From Dokdonella_A sp039926025 (GTDB lineage Bacteria; Pseudomonadota; Gammaproteobacteria; Xanthomonadales; Rhodanobacteraceae), in the NCBI GenBank assembly GCA_039926025.1, contig JBDSXV010000164.1:1-19205 (forward strand): 19,205 nt of DNA, in the 5' to 3' direction. Under the pieces are notes generated by a model, which saw nothing but the letters and a program-made list of their open reading frames with translations, did not search any database and was not told the DNA's origin. Positions 1-6,905 of this stretch are shown one piece after another. Made by a program: the position numbers and the translations under genes. The first letter of the stretch is position 1. The number at the start of each line of letters is the position of its first letter.

Positions 1-8
1 AGTTCAAC

Positions 9-329
9 ATGCAGATCAACGTCAAGGGTCACCAGGTCGAAGTCACCGCCTCCTTGCACGACTATGCGACGAGCAAGTTCGAGCGCATTACGCATCATTT
101 CGATCATCTGCATGAACTGGTCATCGTACTTGGCGTGGAGAAGCTGCTGCACAAGGCCGAGGCGACGATGCTGCTTTCCGGCAAGAAGCTGCATGCCGAT
201 GCGACCGCCGCCGACATGTACGCGGCGATCGACGCCCTGGTCGACAAGGTCGACAGCCAGGTCCGCAAGCACAAGGAAAAGGTCACCGATCACCACGCCG
301 ACGCCGTGCGCGCGGCACGCTACAGCTGA
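9..329 (+). CDS. hpf: Ribosome hibernation promoting factor, short form
   Basis: A 106-residue protein of the HPF/YfiA family. Such proteins bind the decoding region of the 30S subunit in stationary phase and help form inactive 100S ribosome dimers. It opens with MQINVKGHQVEVTASLHDY, the usual beta strand followed by the first helix, then a second alpha-beta half ending in a basic, His-rich helix (about residues 80-106). The length fits short HPF and not the long form with a dimerisation domain. Only eight bases precede the ATG in this window, so its ribosome binding site and promoter cannot be judged. The following gene, ptsN, starts 27 bases downstream. In many proteobacteria this pair lies just after rpoN, which would then be left of the window (inference). 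Confidence 0.95.
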   Translation: MQINVKGHQVEVTASLHDYATSKFERITHHFDHLHELVIVLGVEKLLHKAEATMLLSGKKLHADATAADMYAAIDALVDKVDSQVRKHKEKVTDHHADAVRAARYS

Positions 330-356
330 CCTTGCGCACACGAATCGCATCCGCCC

Positions 357-812
357 ATGCCCTTTCTTGATTTGCTGCCCCTTGAGCGGGTGCGCAGCGG
401 GCTTGTCGCCAGCGACAAGCCCGCTCTCCTCGAACAATTGGCGTGCCTGCTTGCCGACGCCGACGAAACCACCGTTGTGCGCGATGCGTTGATGTCGCGC
501 GAACGCCTCGGCAGCACCGGCCTCGGCCATGGCGTGGCCATTCCCCATGGGCGCAGTGCCGCGATCAATGAAGCTCGCGCGGCATTCGTGCGTCTGAAAG
601 ATCCGATCGACTTCGGAGCAGACGACCGCCAGGGCGTGGATCTTGTCGCTGCCCTGATCGTACCCGCACATTTCACCGACCAGCACCTGAAGCTGCTGGC
701 GGAACTGGCTGAATTGTTCTCGGATAGCGCGCTCACCGACGCTCTGCGGGCAGCACCCGACGCGATCGCCCTGTACGCGGTGTTGCGCAAGGGACTGCGG
801 GCCGAAAGCTGA
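357..812 (+). CDS. ptsN: PTS IIA-like nitrogen-regulatory protein (EIIA-Ntr)
   Basis: A 151-residue cytoplasmic phosphocarrier of the PTS fructose/Ntr IIA family. The phosphorylated histidine is His64 in the motif GVAIPHGR (residues 59-66), preceded by LGSTGLGHG (51-59), both hallmarks of EIIA-Ntr. It would receive phosphate from HPr and regulate by protein contact; known family roles include potassium transport and sigma-54-linked physiology. No EIIB or EIIC partner is encoded nearby, so a regulatory role is likely. The coding sequence contains a perfect 13-bp inverted repeat at 396-425 (codons 14-23), listed separately. The gap to hprK is about 120 nt, with no clear terminator. Confidence 0.95.
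   Translation: MPFLDLLPLERVRSGLVASDKPALLEQLACLLADADETTVVRDALMSRERLGSTGLGHGVAIPHGRSAAINEARAAFVRLKDPIDFGADDRQGVDLVAALIVPAHFTDQHLKLLAELAELFSDSALTDALRAAPDAIALYAVLRKGLRAES
396..425 (+). repeat. Perfect 13-bp hairpin inside ptsN
   Basis: AGCGGGCTTGTCG at 396-408 is the exact reverse complement of 413-425, with a four-base CCAG loop. It lies 39 nt after the ptsN ATG and encodes residues 14-23. The arms resemble the arms of REP palindromes common in pseudomonads and Xanthomonadales (an impression from memory, not a search). It could be a REP-derived insertion, an RNA structure that slows early ptsN translation, or a coding coincidence. Confidence 0.6.
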
Positions 813-932
813 CGACGCGGCAAAACTTGCGCGCATCCATGTGACGAGGCACCTGCACAACGTACACTGGCAGCGTCCCGGCCACCCGACGTGCCGCATG
901 CACACCTCTTTCGATTGTTCAGACTTCAATCC

Positions 933-1883
933 ATGGACCGCCTGAGCGCCCGCCAGCTGTTTGACGCCGTCGGCGAACGCCTCGCGCTGCGCTGGGTAGC
1001 GGGCCAACGCGGGGAAAATCGCGCGATCGAGACGGGCGGAACGCAGTCCCGGCGGCCATCCCTGGCTGGCTATCTCAACATCATCTACCCGAACAAGGTG
1101 CAGATCATCGGCACCGAGGAACTCAATTACCTCGACAGCCTCGACTCCCGCCAACGCTGGGAAACGGTGGAGAAGATCGTCGCCTACGAACCAACCGCCC
1201 TGCTGGTGACCAAGGACCAGACAATCCCGGCGGATCTGCGCCTTGCCGCGGAGGAGTCGAATACACCGCTCTGGCAAAGCCCCAAGCGCGGCCACGAGTT
1301 GCTGACCTACCTGCAATACCAGCTTGCGCGCACGCTTGCGCGGCAGATCACCCTGCATGGCGTGTTGATGGAGGTGTATTCGATCGGGGTTCTCATCACC
1401 GGCGAGAGCGGCACGGGCAAGAGCGAGCTTGCGCTGGAACTGATCACGCGCGGCCATCGCCTGGTGGCTGACGACGCGCCGGAATTCACCCTTATCGCAC
1501 CAGACGTCATCGACGGAAATTGCCCTGAGCTGCTGCGCGACCTCCTCGAAGTGCGCGGCCTCGGCGTGCTCAACGTACGCGACATGTTCGGGCAGACAGC
1601 CGTAAAGCCGTCCAAATACCTGCGCCTTATCGTGCACCTGAAGCCGCAAAAACTCGACGCACCGGGCGATCCGATGACCCGCCTCACCGGCGACGTCGGC
1701 TACCGCGAAGTGCTCGACGTACGGGTTCCGCAGATCATCATCCCGGTCGCACCCGGCCGCAACATAGCGGTGCTCGCAGAAGCGGCCGTGCGCAGCCACA
1801 TGCTCAAGACCAAAGGTTTCGATCCGGCGCAGACGTTCATCGATCGCCAGGCCCACCAGATGCGCAGGTTGCCGCCGTGGTAG
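933..1883 (+). CDS. hprK: HPr kinase/phosphorylase
   Basis: A bifunctional enzyme that phosphorylates and dephosphorylates HPr on Ser46. With the ATG at 933 the protein has 316 residues, the usual family length. The Walker A motif GESGTGKSE falls at 157-165, preceded by the conserved His142 (HGVLMEV). The HPrK signature LLEVRGLGVLNVRDMFG lies at about 204-220. The N-terminal domain (1-130) is the less conserved HprK-N fold. An in-frame GTG at 891 would add 14 residues, but I see no ribosome binding site that favours it. Its substrate HPr is encoded in the same cluster and keeps Ser46. The 3' end overlaps rapZ by seven bases, which suggests translational coupling. Confidence 0.95.
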   Translation: MDRLSARQLFDAVGERLALRWVAGQRGENRAIETGGTQSRRPSLAGYLNIIYPNKVQIIGTEELNYLDSLDSRQRWETVEKIVAYEPTALLVTKDQTIPADLRLAAEESNTPLWQSPKRGHELLTYLQYQLARTLARQITLHGVLMEVYSIGVLITGESGTGKSELALELITRGHRLVADDAPEFTLIAPDVIDGNCPELLRDLLEVRGLGVLNVRDMFGQTAVKPSKYLRLIVHLKPQKLDAPGDPMTRLTGDVGYREVLDVRVPQIIIPVAPGRNIAVLAEAAVRSHMLKTKGFDPAQTFIDRQAHQMRRLPPW

Positions 1884-2785
1884 ACGCACGCTTGCAGCAG
1901 GACGATCCGCTGGAACCGCCTGCCAAACAGAATCAGCTGATCATCGTCAGCGGCCTGTCCGGATCGGGCAAGACGGTCGCGCTGCGCACGCTCGAGGACC
2001 TCGGCTATTACTGTGTCGACAACCTGCCCGCGGCGCTGATGCCGGCCTTCGTGCAGGCGATCTCGCAAGGCAACGCCAGCCTGCAGCACAAGCTCGCCGT
2101 CGGTGTCGACGTGAGAAATCGCGCCGAGAATCTCACCCGGCTTCCGCAGATCCTTGCCGAACTGGCGCGTGCGGACATCGGCTATCGCCTGGTTTTCCTC
2201 GATACGCGCGACGAAGTGCTGATCAAGCGCTATTCGGAAACGCGGCGCCGGCATCCCCTGTCTGTCGGTGGCGTCGCTCTCGCCGAAGCGATCGCCGAGG
2301 AGCGCAGCCTTCTCAAGCCGATGATCGCAATCGCCGACCGCGTCGTCGATACCAGCGATCTCAATGTGCACCAGCTGCGCCGGCTGGTGATCACCGAGAT
2401 GGGCCTGACCGCGGGGGCCATGACCCTGCTGTTCGAATCCTTTGCATACCGACGCGGTGTTCCCACCGATGCCGATTTCGTGTTCGATGCACGCTGCCTG
2501 CCCAATCCGCACTGGGACGCGAAATTGCGGCCGCTGTCAGGCAAGGACGTGCCGGTACGCGAGTGGCTCGATGCGAAACCCGAAGTCGCCCAGTTTGGGG
2601 GTGATCTGGGGCGATTTCTCGAAACGTGGCTGCCCCGCTTCGAGTCGGACGGACGCAGCTATGTGACGATCTGCATCGGCTGCACCGGCGGCCGCCACCG
2701 ATCGGTGTACCTTAGCGAGCACCTCGCCGAACACTTTCGCCAGCGCTACGCGCAGGTGCTGACCTATCACCGTGAGATGGAATGA
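1877..2785 (+). CDS. rapZ: RNase adapter / nucleotide-binding protein RapZ
   Basis: A 302-residue RapZ (YvcJ) family protein starting at a GTG that overlaps the hprK stop. Walker A GLSGSGKT is at 26-33, the LDTRDEVLIKRYSETRRRHPL block at 108-128, and the C-terminal blocks ESFAYRRGVPTDADFVFDAR and CIGCTGGRHRSV at 187-206 and 266-277. In E. coli RapZ binds GlmY/GlmZ small RNAs and presents GlmZ to RNase E, controlling glucosamine-6-phosphate synthase. Here the C-terminus ends TYHREME, and I see no equivalent of the E. coli basic tail (EKRKP) that contributes to RNA binding. About 18 extra N-terminal residues precede the P-loop strand. Location between hprK and the PTS genes suggests a link to PTS or cell-envelope precursor control. 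Confidence 0.95.
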   Translation: MVDARLQQDDPLEPPAKQNQLIIVSGLSGSGKTVALRTLEDLGYYCVDNLPAALMPAFVQAISQGNASLQHKLAVGVDVRNRAENLTRLPQILAELARADIGYRLVFLDTRDEVLIKRYSETRRRHPLSVGGVALAEAIAEERSLLKPMIAIADRVVDTSDLNVHQLRRLVITEMGLTAGAMTLLFESFAYRRGVPTDADFVFDARCLPNPHWDAKLRPLSGKDVPVREWLDAKPEVAQFGGDLGRFLETWLPRFESDGRSYVTICIGCTGGRHRSVYLSEHLAEHFRQRYAQVLTYHREME

Positions 2786-2792
2786 CATGAAA

Positions 2793-2938
2793 GCCGGGAT
2801 TCGGGATGACCAGCCTTCGGCTGTTGGAAAGCGTCCGGGATTCGGGACTCGCAAGGGCAGCGCAGCTCGCAGCCTTGCGATGTGTGCGTCGCGACGCGGA
2901 TTCTTCCAGATCCCGAATCCCGGATGCCGAATCCCGGC
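2793..2938. repeat. Intergenic inverted-repeat cluster (CCGGGATTCGGGA family)
   Basis: Four copies of a GGGATTCGG core lie between rapZ and the EIIA gene. Two are direct (2793-2807 and 2834-2847) and two inverted (2910-2924 and 2927-2938). CCGGGATTCGGGAT at 2794-2807 is the exact reverse complement of 2910-2923, and 2834-2847 is the exact reverse complement of 2911-2924, so alternative pairings are possible. Between them are smaller hairpins: CAGCC/GGCTG at 2811-2823 and TCGCAAGG/CCTTGCGA at 2849-2856/2873-2880. Reading frames cross this block in several frames but look like translations of the repeat. It probably forms a long stem in the polycistronic transcript. Confidence 0.8.
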
Positions 2939-2953
2939 GTGCGGAGTGTGCCC

Positions 2954-3346
2954 ATGACCGTTGGCGTGCTGCTGATGACACACGAATCGATGGGCGCAGC
3001 CCTCGTCAGCGCCGCGCGCCACGTTCTTGGCCGCTTACCCCTGTCGATCGAAATCCAGGAAGTCGCGCCGGACGCCGACCCGGACCAGATGCTGCGTGCC
3101 GCTGCCGCCAATGCGCGCGAGCTCGATCACGGCGACGGCGTGCTCGTGCTGTCGGACCTTTACGGCGCAACCCCGTGCAATATCGCGCATCGCCTGCCGG
3201 ACCTCGGTGTGCGCATGCATTGCGTGTCCGGATTGAACCTGCCGATGCTGTTGCGTGTCCTCAATTACCCGGAACAGTCGCTCGACGAATTGGCGCAGAC
3301 GGCGGCCAGCGGAGGCCGTGGGGGCATCGTCGTCGATACGCCATGA
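2954..3346 (+). CDS. PTS mannose-type EIIA domain protein
   Basis: A 130-residue stand-alone EIIA of the mannose/fructose family. The phospho-acceptor is His10 in MTVGVLLMTHESMG, and the motif SDLYGATPCN (67-76) matches the family D-x-x-G-x-x-P-x-N loop. The ATG at 2954 has a GGAG at 2943-2946, seven bases upstream. An in-frame ATG at 2882 would add 24 residues encoded by the intergenic repeat and is rejected. There is no EIIB-Man, EIIC or EIID gene in the window, so this is probably a regulatory phosphate acceptor rather than part of a transporter. Similar genes beside ptsH and ptsI are known in Xanthomonas-type clusters, where the gene is sometimes called manX or ptsL. Confidence 0.92.
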   Translation: MTVGVLLMTHESMGAALVSAARHVLGRLPLSIEIQEVAPDADPDQMLRAAAANARELDHGDGVLVLSDLYGATPCNIAHRLPDLGVRMHCVSGLNLPMLLRVLNYPEQSLDELAQTAASGGRGGIVVDTP

Positions 3347-3413
3347 TCCATTCGCGCCAGCGGGAAGCTGGTATCGCCATTTTCGACGATTCAATGACCC
3401 CAGCAGGACCGCC

Positions 3414-3683
3414 ATGCTCGAAAGGGAAATCACGATCAGCAACAAGCTTGGCCTGCACGCACGCGCCTCGGCGAAGCTGGTGCAGGAACTGCACGCGTTC
3501 CAGGCGCATGCGTTCATCGCCTGTCGCGGCAAGGAAGTCAACGCGAAAAGCATCATGGGGGTGATGATGCTCGCGGCCGGACTCGGCGCGCAGGTGAAAT
3601 TGCGCACCGACGGCGCCGACGAAGACGCCGCAATGACGGCGATGCTCGATCTGTTCGAGCGCAAGTTCGATGAAGGCCAGTAG
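3414..3683 (+). CDS. ptsH: Phosphocarrier protein HPr
   Basis: An 89-residue HPr. His15, in NKLGLHARA, is the residue phosphorylated by enzyme I. Ser46, in KSIMGVMML, is the site used by HPr kinase. Both are at the canonical numbers when the ATG at 3414 is used; an AGGA at 3405-3408 sits five bases before it. Longer frames upstream do not resemble HPr. Presence of Ser46 agrees with hprK in the same cluster, so HPr should be controlled both by EI flux and by HprK. The 67-nt gap before it has a small CCAGC/GCTGG hairpin (3357-3371). HPr would pass phosphate to His64 of EIIA-Ntr and to His10 of the mannose-type EIIA (inference). Confidence 0.96.
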   Translation: MLEREITISNKLGLHARASAKLVQELHAFQAHAFIACRGKEVNAKSIMGVMMLAAGLGAQVKLRTDGADEDAAMTAMLDLFERKFDEGQ

Positions 3684-3757
3684 CGTGGTCTAAGCCGCAT
3701 CCGCGGCGAACCGCATCGACCCGAAAACGGCAGGCGGCAACGGAGGCAGACAAGCGC

Positions 3758-5488
3758 GTGCGATTCGTACTTTCAGGTGGTGGTGCATCGCGCGGAATGG
3801 CGCTCGGTCGCGCTCGTCTCGAACAACCCGGCCGCTACCTCATCGACGAACGCCCGCTCGGCGAAGACGAGGTCGAAAGCGAAATCGAACGCCTGCGCCT
3901 CGCCATCACCATCGCGCGAGACGAACTGCAGGCCCTGCGCGAAAAGGTGCACGGCACGATGGCACGTGAAGTCGCCGAGTTCATCGACGCGCACAGCCTG
4001 ATGCTCGCAGATCGAGAGTTGCTGTCCGGCCTGTACGACCTGATCCGTGTCGGACGCTTTCGCGCCAGCGCCGCGCTGAAGATGCAGCGTGACCGCCTTG
4101 TCGCCGTGTTCGAGGCGATGGACGACCCGTACCTGCGCAGTCGCAAGGAAGATGTCGACCACGTGATCGCGCGCGTGCAGGCCGGCCTCATGCGCGAGTC
4201 CAGTCCGCAGGAACGCAAACTCGCCTCGCGTGTTGGTGAGATCCTGGTCAGTGACACCGTATCGCCGTCGGAACTGGTGCCGCTCGCCGAGCATGGCGTG
4301 CTCGGTGTCGTGATGACCTCGGGCAGCGCGGTTTCCCACAGCGCTATCCTCGCACGCTCGCTGCGCTTGCCAATGATTGTCGCCGCGCATGAAGCCCTGG
4401 CGCACATCCAGGACGATGACCTCGTCCTCATCGACGGTGAACACGGCGAAGTCGTCGTGCACCCGGCAGCACAGGATCTCGCACGCTATCGCCAGTGGCA
4501 GCGCGACGTCGTGCAGCAGGGAAAGCGCCTTGCCTTGCTGCGCAACGTGAACACGATCACCCGCGACGGCATTCCGATCGCACTGTATGCGAACGCCGAA
4601 TCGACCGCCGACATTGCACAGGCGCGCGCACTGGGCGCCGCCGGCATCGGTCTGTATCGCACCGAATTCCTGTTCCTGCAGCGGCGCGAGCTGCCAGGCG
4701 AAGAAGAACAATTCCTCACCTATCGCGACCTCGTACTCGGCATGGGCGGCCTCCCGGTAACCATCCGCACACTCGATCTGGGCGCCGACAAGGCCGGCTC
4801 GAGCGGACTCGCCCTGGACGACGAGGAAAACCCCGCGCTCGGCGTGCGCGGCGTGCGCCTGAGCCTGCGGGATCCGCATCTGCTGATCGTGCAGTTGCGC
4901 GCGATCCTGCGCGCTTCAGTCTACGGGCCGGTGCGCGTGCTGGTGCCGATGGTCACGATAGCCGACGAAATGGCGGTGGTGCGCCGCATGCTCGACGAAT
5001 GTGCGCGCGACCTGCGCACGGCGGGGCACGAGATCGCTGACAACATCGAACTGGGCGCCATGGTCGAGGTGCCCGCCGCCGCGATCGCCTTGTCCGGCAT
5101 GATCCGCGCACTCGACTTCATCGCGATAGGCACCAACGACCTGATCCAGTACACGCTGGCAGTGGATCGCAACAACGATCAGCTCGCGCAACTCTATGAC
5201 CCCTTGCATCCGGCCGTGCTCAAACTGCTCGCGCACACGATCACGGTTGCGCGACGCGCCAAACGCCGGGTCAAACTGTGCGGCGAGATGGCCGGCGACA
5301 AGCGCTATACCGCGCTTCTGCTCGCACTCGGCCTGACCGAATTCAGCATGCACCCGGGACTGATTCTCGAAGTACGCGAGACCGTCAACAGCCTGGACTA
5401 TTCCCGGCTGCGCACGCATGCGCCCGCGCTGCTGCGCGCACCGACGCGCGACCACATCCTGCGCTTGCTGGAGCGGATGCCAGGTTGA
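3758..5488 (+). CDS. ptsI: PTS enzyme I (PEP-protein phosphotransferase)
   Basis: A 576-residue enzyme I that moves phosphate from phosphoenolpyruvate to HPr. It starts with GTG at 3758 behind GGAGG (3742-3746). The N-terminal GGGASRGMALGRA matches the usual start of EI. The active-site His194 lies in SGSAVSHSAILARSLRLP. PEP-binding motifs of the TIM barrel are RTEF (301-304), TLDLGADK (338-345), NPALGVRGVR (358-367), IGTNDLIQYTLAVDRN (457-472) and catalytic Cys508 in KLCGEMAGD. There is no N-terminal GAF domain, so this is a sugar-type EI and not EI-Ntr (PtsP), although the neighbours are regulatory. It ends the PTS cluster and is directly followed by the oxygenase gene. Confidence 0.97.
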   Translation: MRFVLSGGGASRGMALGRARLEQPGRYLIDERPLGEDEVESEIERLRLAITIARDELQALREKVHGTMAREVAEFIDAHSLMLADRELLSGLYDLIRVGRFRASAALKMQRDRLVAVFEAMDDPYLRSRKEDVDHVIARVQAGLMRESSPQERKLASRVGEILVSDTVSPSELVPLAEHGVLGVVMTSGSAVSHSAILARSLRLPMIVAAHEALAHIQDDDLVLIDGEHGEVVVHPAAQDLARYRQWQRDVVQQGKRLALLRNVNTITRDGIPIALYANAESTADIAQARALGAAGIGLYRTEFLFLQRRELPGEEEQFLTYRDLVLGMGGLPVTIRTLDLGADKAGSSGLALDDEENPALGVRGVRLSLRDPHLLIVQLRAILRASVYGPVRVLVPMVTIADEMAVVRRMLDECARDLRTAGHEIADNIELGAMVEVPAAAIALSGMIRALDFIAIGTNDLIQYTLAVDRNNDQLAQLYDPLHPAVLKLLAHTITVARRAKRRVKLCGEMAGDKRYTALLLALGLTEFSMHPGLILEVRETVNSLDYSRLRTHAPALLRAPTRDHILRLLERMPG

Positions 5489-6460
5489 ATGCGTGCATGG
5501 CATGATCCGCGCATGCAAACACGCGAATCGACCCGCCTGCTCAACCCACACGTCAGCGTGCAGACCGATGACTACGCCGAGTCCTTCGCATGCCGCGAAC
5601 CGTTCCGTCACGTGGTCATGGACGATTTCCTCGTCGCCGACTATGCGCAGCAACTGTTGCAGGATTTCCCGCCGTTCGAACGCGGCAATGCGCGCAACGA
5701 AGCCGGCGAGCCTGGCGGAAAATCCACCGTCGAACGCATTCGCCAACTCGGCACGCCGTATGCGGTGCTCGACGACTTTATCCAGACGCGCGAATTCCTC
5801 GATCTCGTCGGCCGCCTGACCGGCATACCGGACCTGCTCTACGATCCGTTTTACTTCGGCGGCGGTACGCACGAAAATCGCACCGGCCAGGATCTCGACC
5901 CGCATGTGGATTTCAACCGCCACCCGATCGAGCACTGGCACCGCCGCCTGAACCTGATCATCTACCTCAATCCAGACTGGCAGGAAAGCTGGGGTGGGTT
6001 GCTCGAACTGCACAGCGACCCGCGCGCGGCCGATGATCGCGTCAAGCTGATAGCACCGCTATTCAATCGCTGCGTGATCTTCGAGACCACGGAGTGCAGC
6101 TGGCACGGTTTCAGCCGCATTGCCGTGCCGATCGATCACCCACCGCGCACACGCAAGTCGATCGCGCTGTATTTCTACACGCGCGAGCGGCCACCTGACG
6201 AACTCGCGGATGCGCACTCGACCGTCTACGTCGATCGTCCCCTGCCCGAGCGCTTCCAGGACGGGATGACGCTTGCCGCCGCCGACGTCGAGGAATTGCG
6301 CGCGCTGATCGCACGTCGGGACCAGCACAACGAGCGCCTCTATCGCGAGCTTGCCAGTGTCAGCAAGCAACTGGAAGCAATGAAGACAGCGGTGCTGGGC
6401 GGCCTCTTCGGGCGTCTGCGCTATCTCACGGCACGAGTACTGGCGAAGTTGCGCAGTTGA
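5489..6460 (+). CDS. 2-oxoglutarate/Fe(II)-dependent oxygenase with coiled-coil tail
   Basis: A 323-residue protein of the 2OG-Fe(II) oxygenase superfamily (prolyl-4-hydroxylase-like). The metal triad appears as His139 and Asp141 in LDPHVDFNRHP and His206 in CSWHGFSRI. A basic residue, Arg222 in RTRKSIALYFYT, is the likely 2-oxoglutarate ligand. Residues 150-175 carry the RRLNLIIYLNPDWQESWGG strand typical of this fold. From about residue 264 to the end the protein becomes a charged, heptad-like helix (AADVEELRALIARRD and onward), probably a coiled coil. The first ATG follows the ptsI stop directly; another in-frame ATG at 5513 is possible. The substrate is unknown. Similar oxygenases occur in surface-polysaccharide loci, and the acyltransferase genes downstream are consistent with that. 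Confidence 0.82.
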   Translation: MRAWHDPRMQTRESTRLLNPHVSVQTDDYAESFACREPFRHVVMDDFLVADYAQQLLQDFPPFERGNARNEAGEPGGKSTVERIRQLGTPYAVLDDFIQTREFLDLVGRLTGIPDLLYDPFYFGGGTHENRTGQDLDPHVDFNRHPIEHWHRRLNLIIYLNPDWQESWGGLLELHSDPRAADDRVKLIAPLFNRCVIFETTECSWHGFSRIAVPIDHPPRTRKSIALYFYTRERPPDELADAHSTVYVDRPLPERFQDGMTLAAADVEELRALIARRDQHNERLYRELASVSKQLEAMKTAVLGGLFGRLRYLTARVLAKLRS

Positions 6461-6905
6461 GGGGAGTTGGCATGAATGCTTGTCGTTGGCGACCAGATGG
6501 CAAGGTTGCGCAGGCGTTGCGCAGGCGTTGCGCAACAACGTACGGATTCCCCCGTTCTTGTGCTTCTTTCAGAAGAGCCCGATGGATCGGCGACACGACG
6601 AATTCCATGATGGGGACTGAGCGGGATTCGACGCAGATCTGCGCACAAGCTGGACCTCGGCGACTGCCTGTATCATGCGCGGATGTGGCATCCATGGGGA
6701 AAGCCAATCGTGATATCTGAAGCAACTCAGGACGGATGTCAGGTGCGCAACGACGATCGATCTGTGCGGCTTCGATCGTTGTGTGCGCTCGCGCAAGCCT
6801 CCACGACGCGGATAGAAGTGGGTGCACGCAGGCTGCGCGGTGATCGACCGCGTACGCTCATCGGCGCGCACCCGCCCATTCCAGCGCGCCGCTGAAGCCT
6901 GGCCC
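6461..6905. other. Intergenic region without a convincing gene
   Basis: 445 bases between the oxygenase and the MBOAT gene. Short open frames exist on both strands (for example minus 6426-6827), but none has recognisable motifs, a good ribosome binding site or a composition like its neighbours. The left part carries a GTTGCGCAGGC tandem repeat, listed separately. A TATCAT hexamer at about 6671-6676 could be a -10 box for the acyltransferase unit, but I see no well-spaced -35. The region may hold gene remnants; I recognise none. Confidence 0.5.
6505..6536. repeat. Short tandem repeat GTTGCGCAGGC
   Basis: An 11-bp unit, GTTGCGCAGGC, occurs at 6505-6515 and 6516-6526, followed by a partial GTTGCGCAAC at 6527-6536 that contains the palindrome TTGCGCAA. 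A further GTTGCGCAG occurs at 6448-6456 in the last codons of the oxygenase gene. It may be replication slippage or repeated operator-like sites. Confidence 0.8.

Noticed and set aside
2882..2953. N-terminal extension of the mannose-type EIIA
   Set aside because: It is encoded by the intergenic inverted repeat; the ATG at 2954 has a ribosome binding site and places the active histidine at residue 10.
3773..4879. 368-codon minus-strand frame opposite ptsI
   Set aside because: It is the mirror of a strongly conserved enzyme I gene and has no recognisable domain.
4916..6013. 365-codon minus-strand frame opposite ptsI and the oxygenase
   Set aside because: It spans two real genes on the other strand and has the composition of a GC-rich shadow frame.
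6822..6905. 28-residue extension of the MBOAT protein
   Set aside because: It is polar and Arg-rich, while the GTG at 6906 gives the typical AlgI-like N-terminus.
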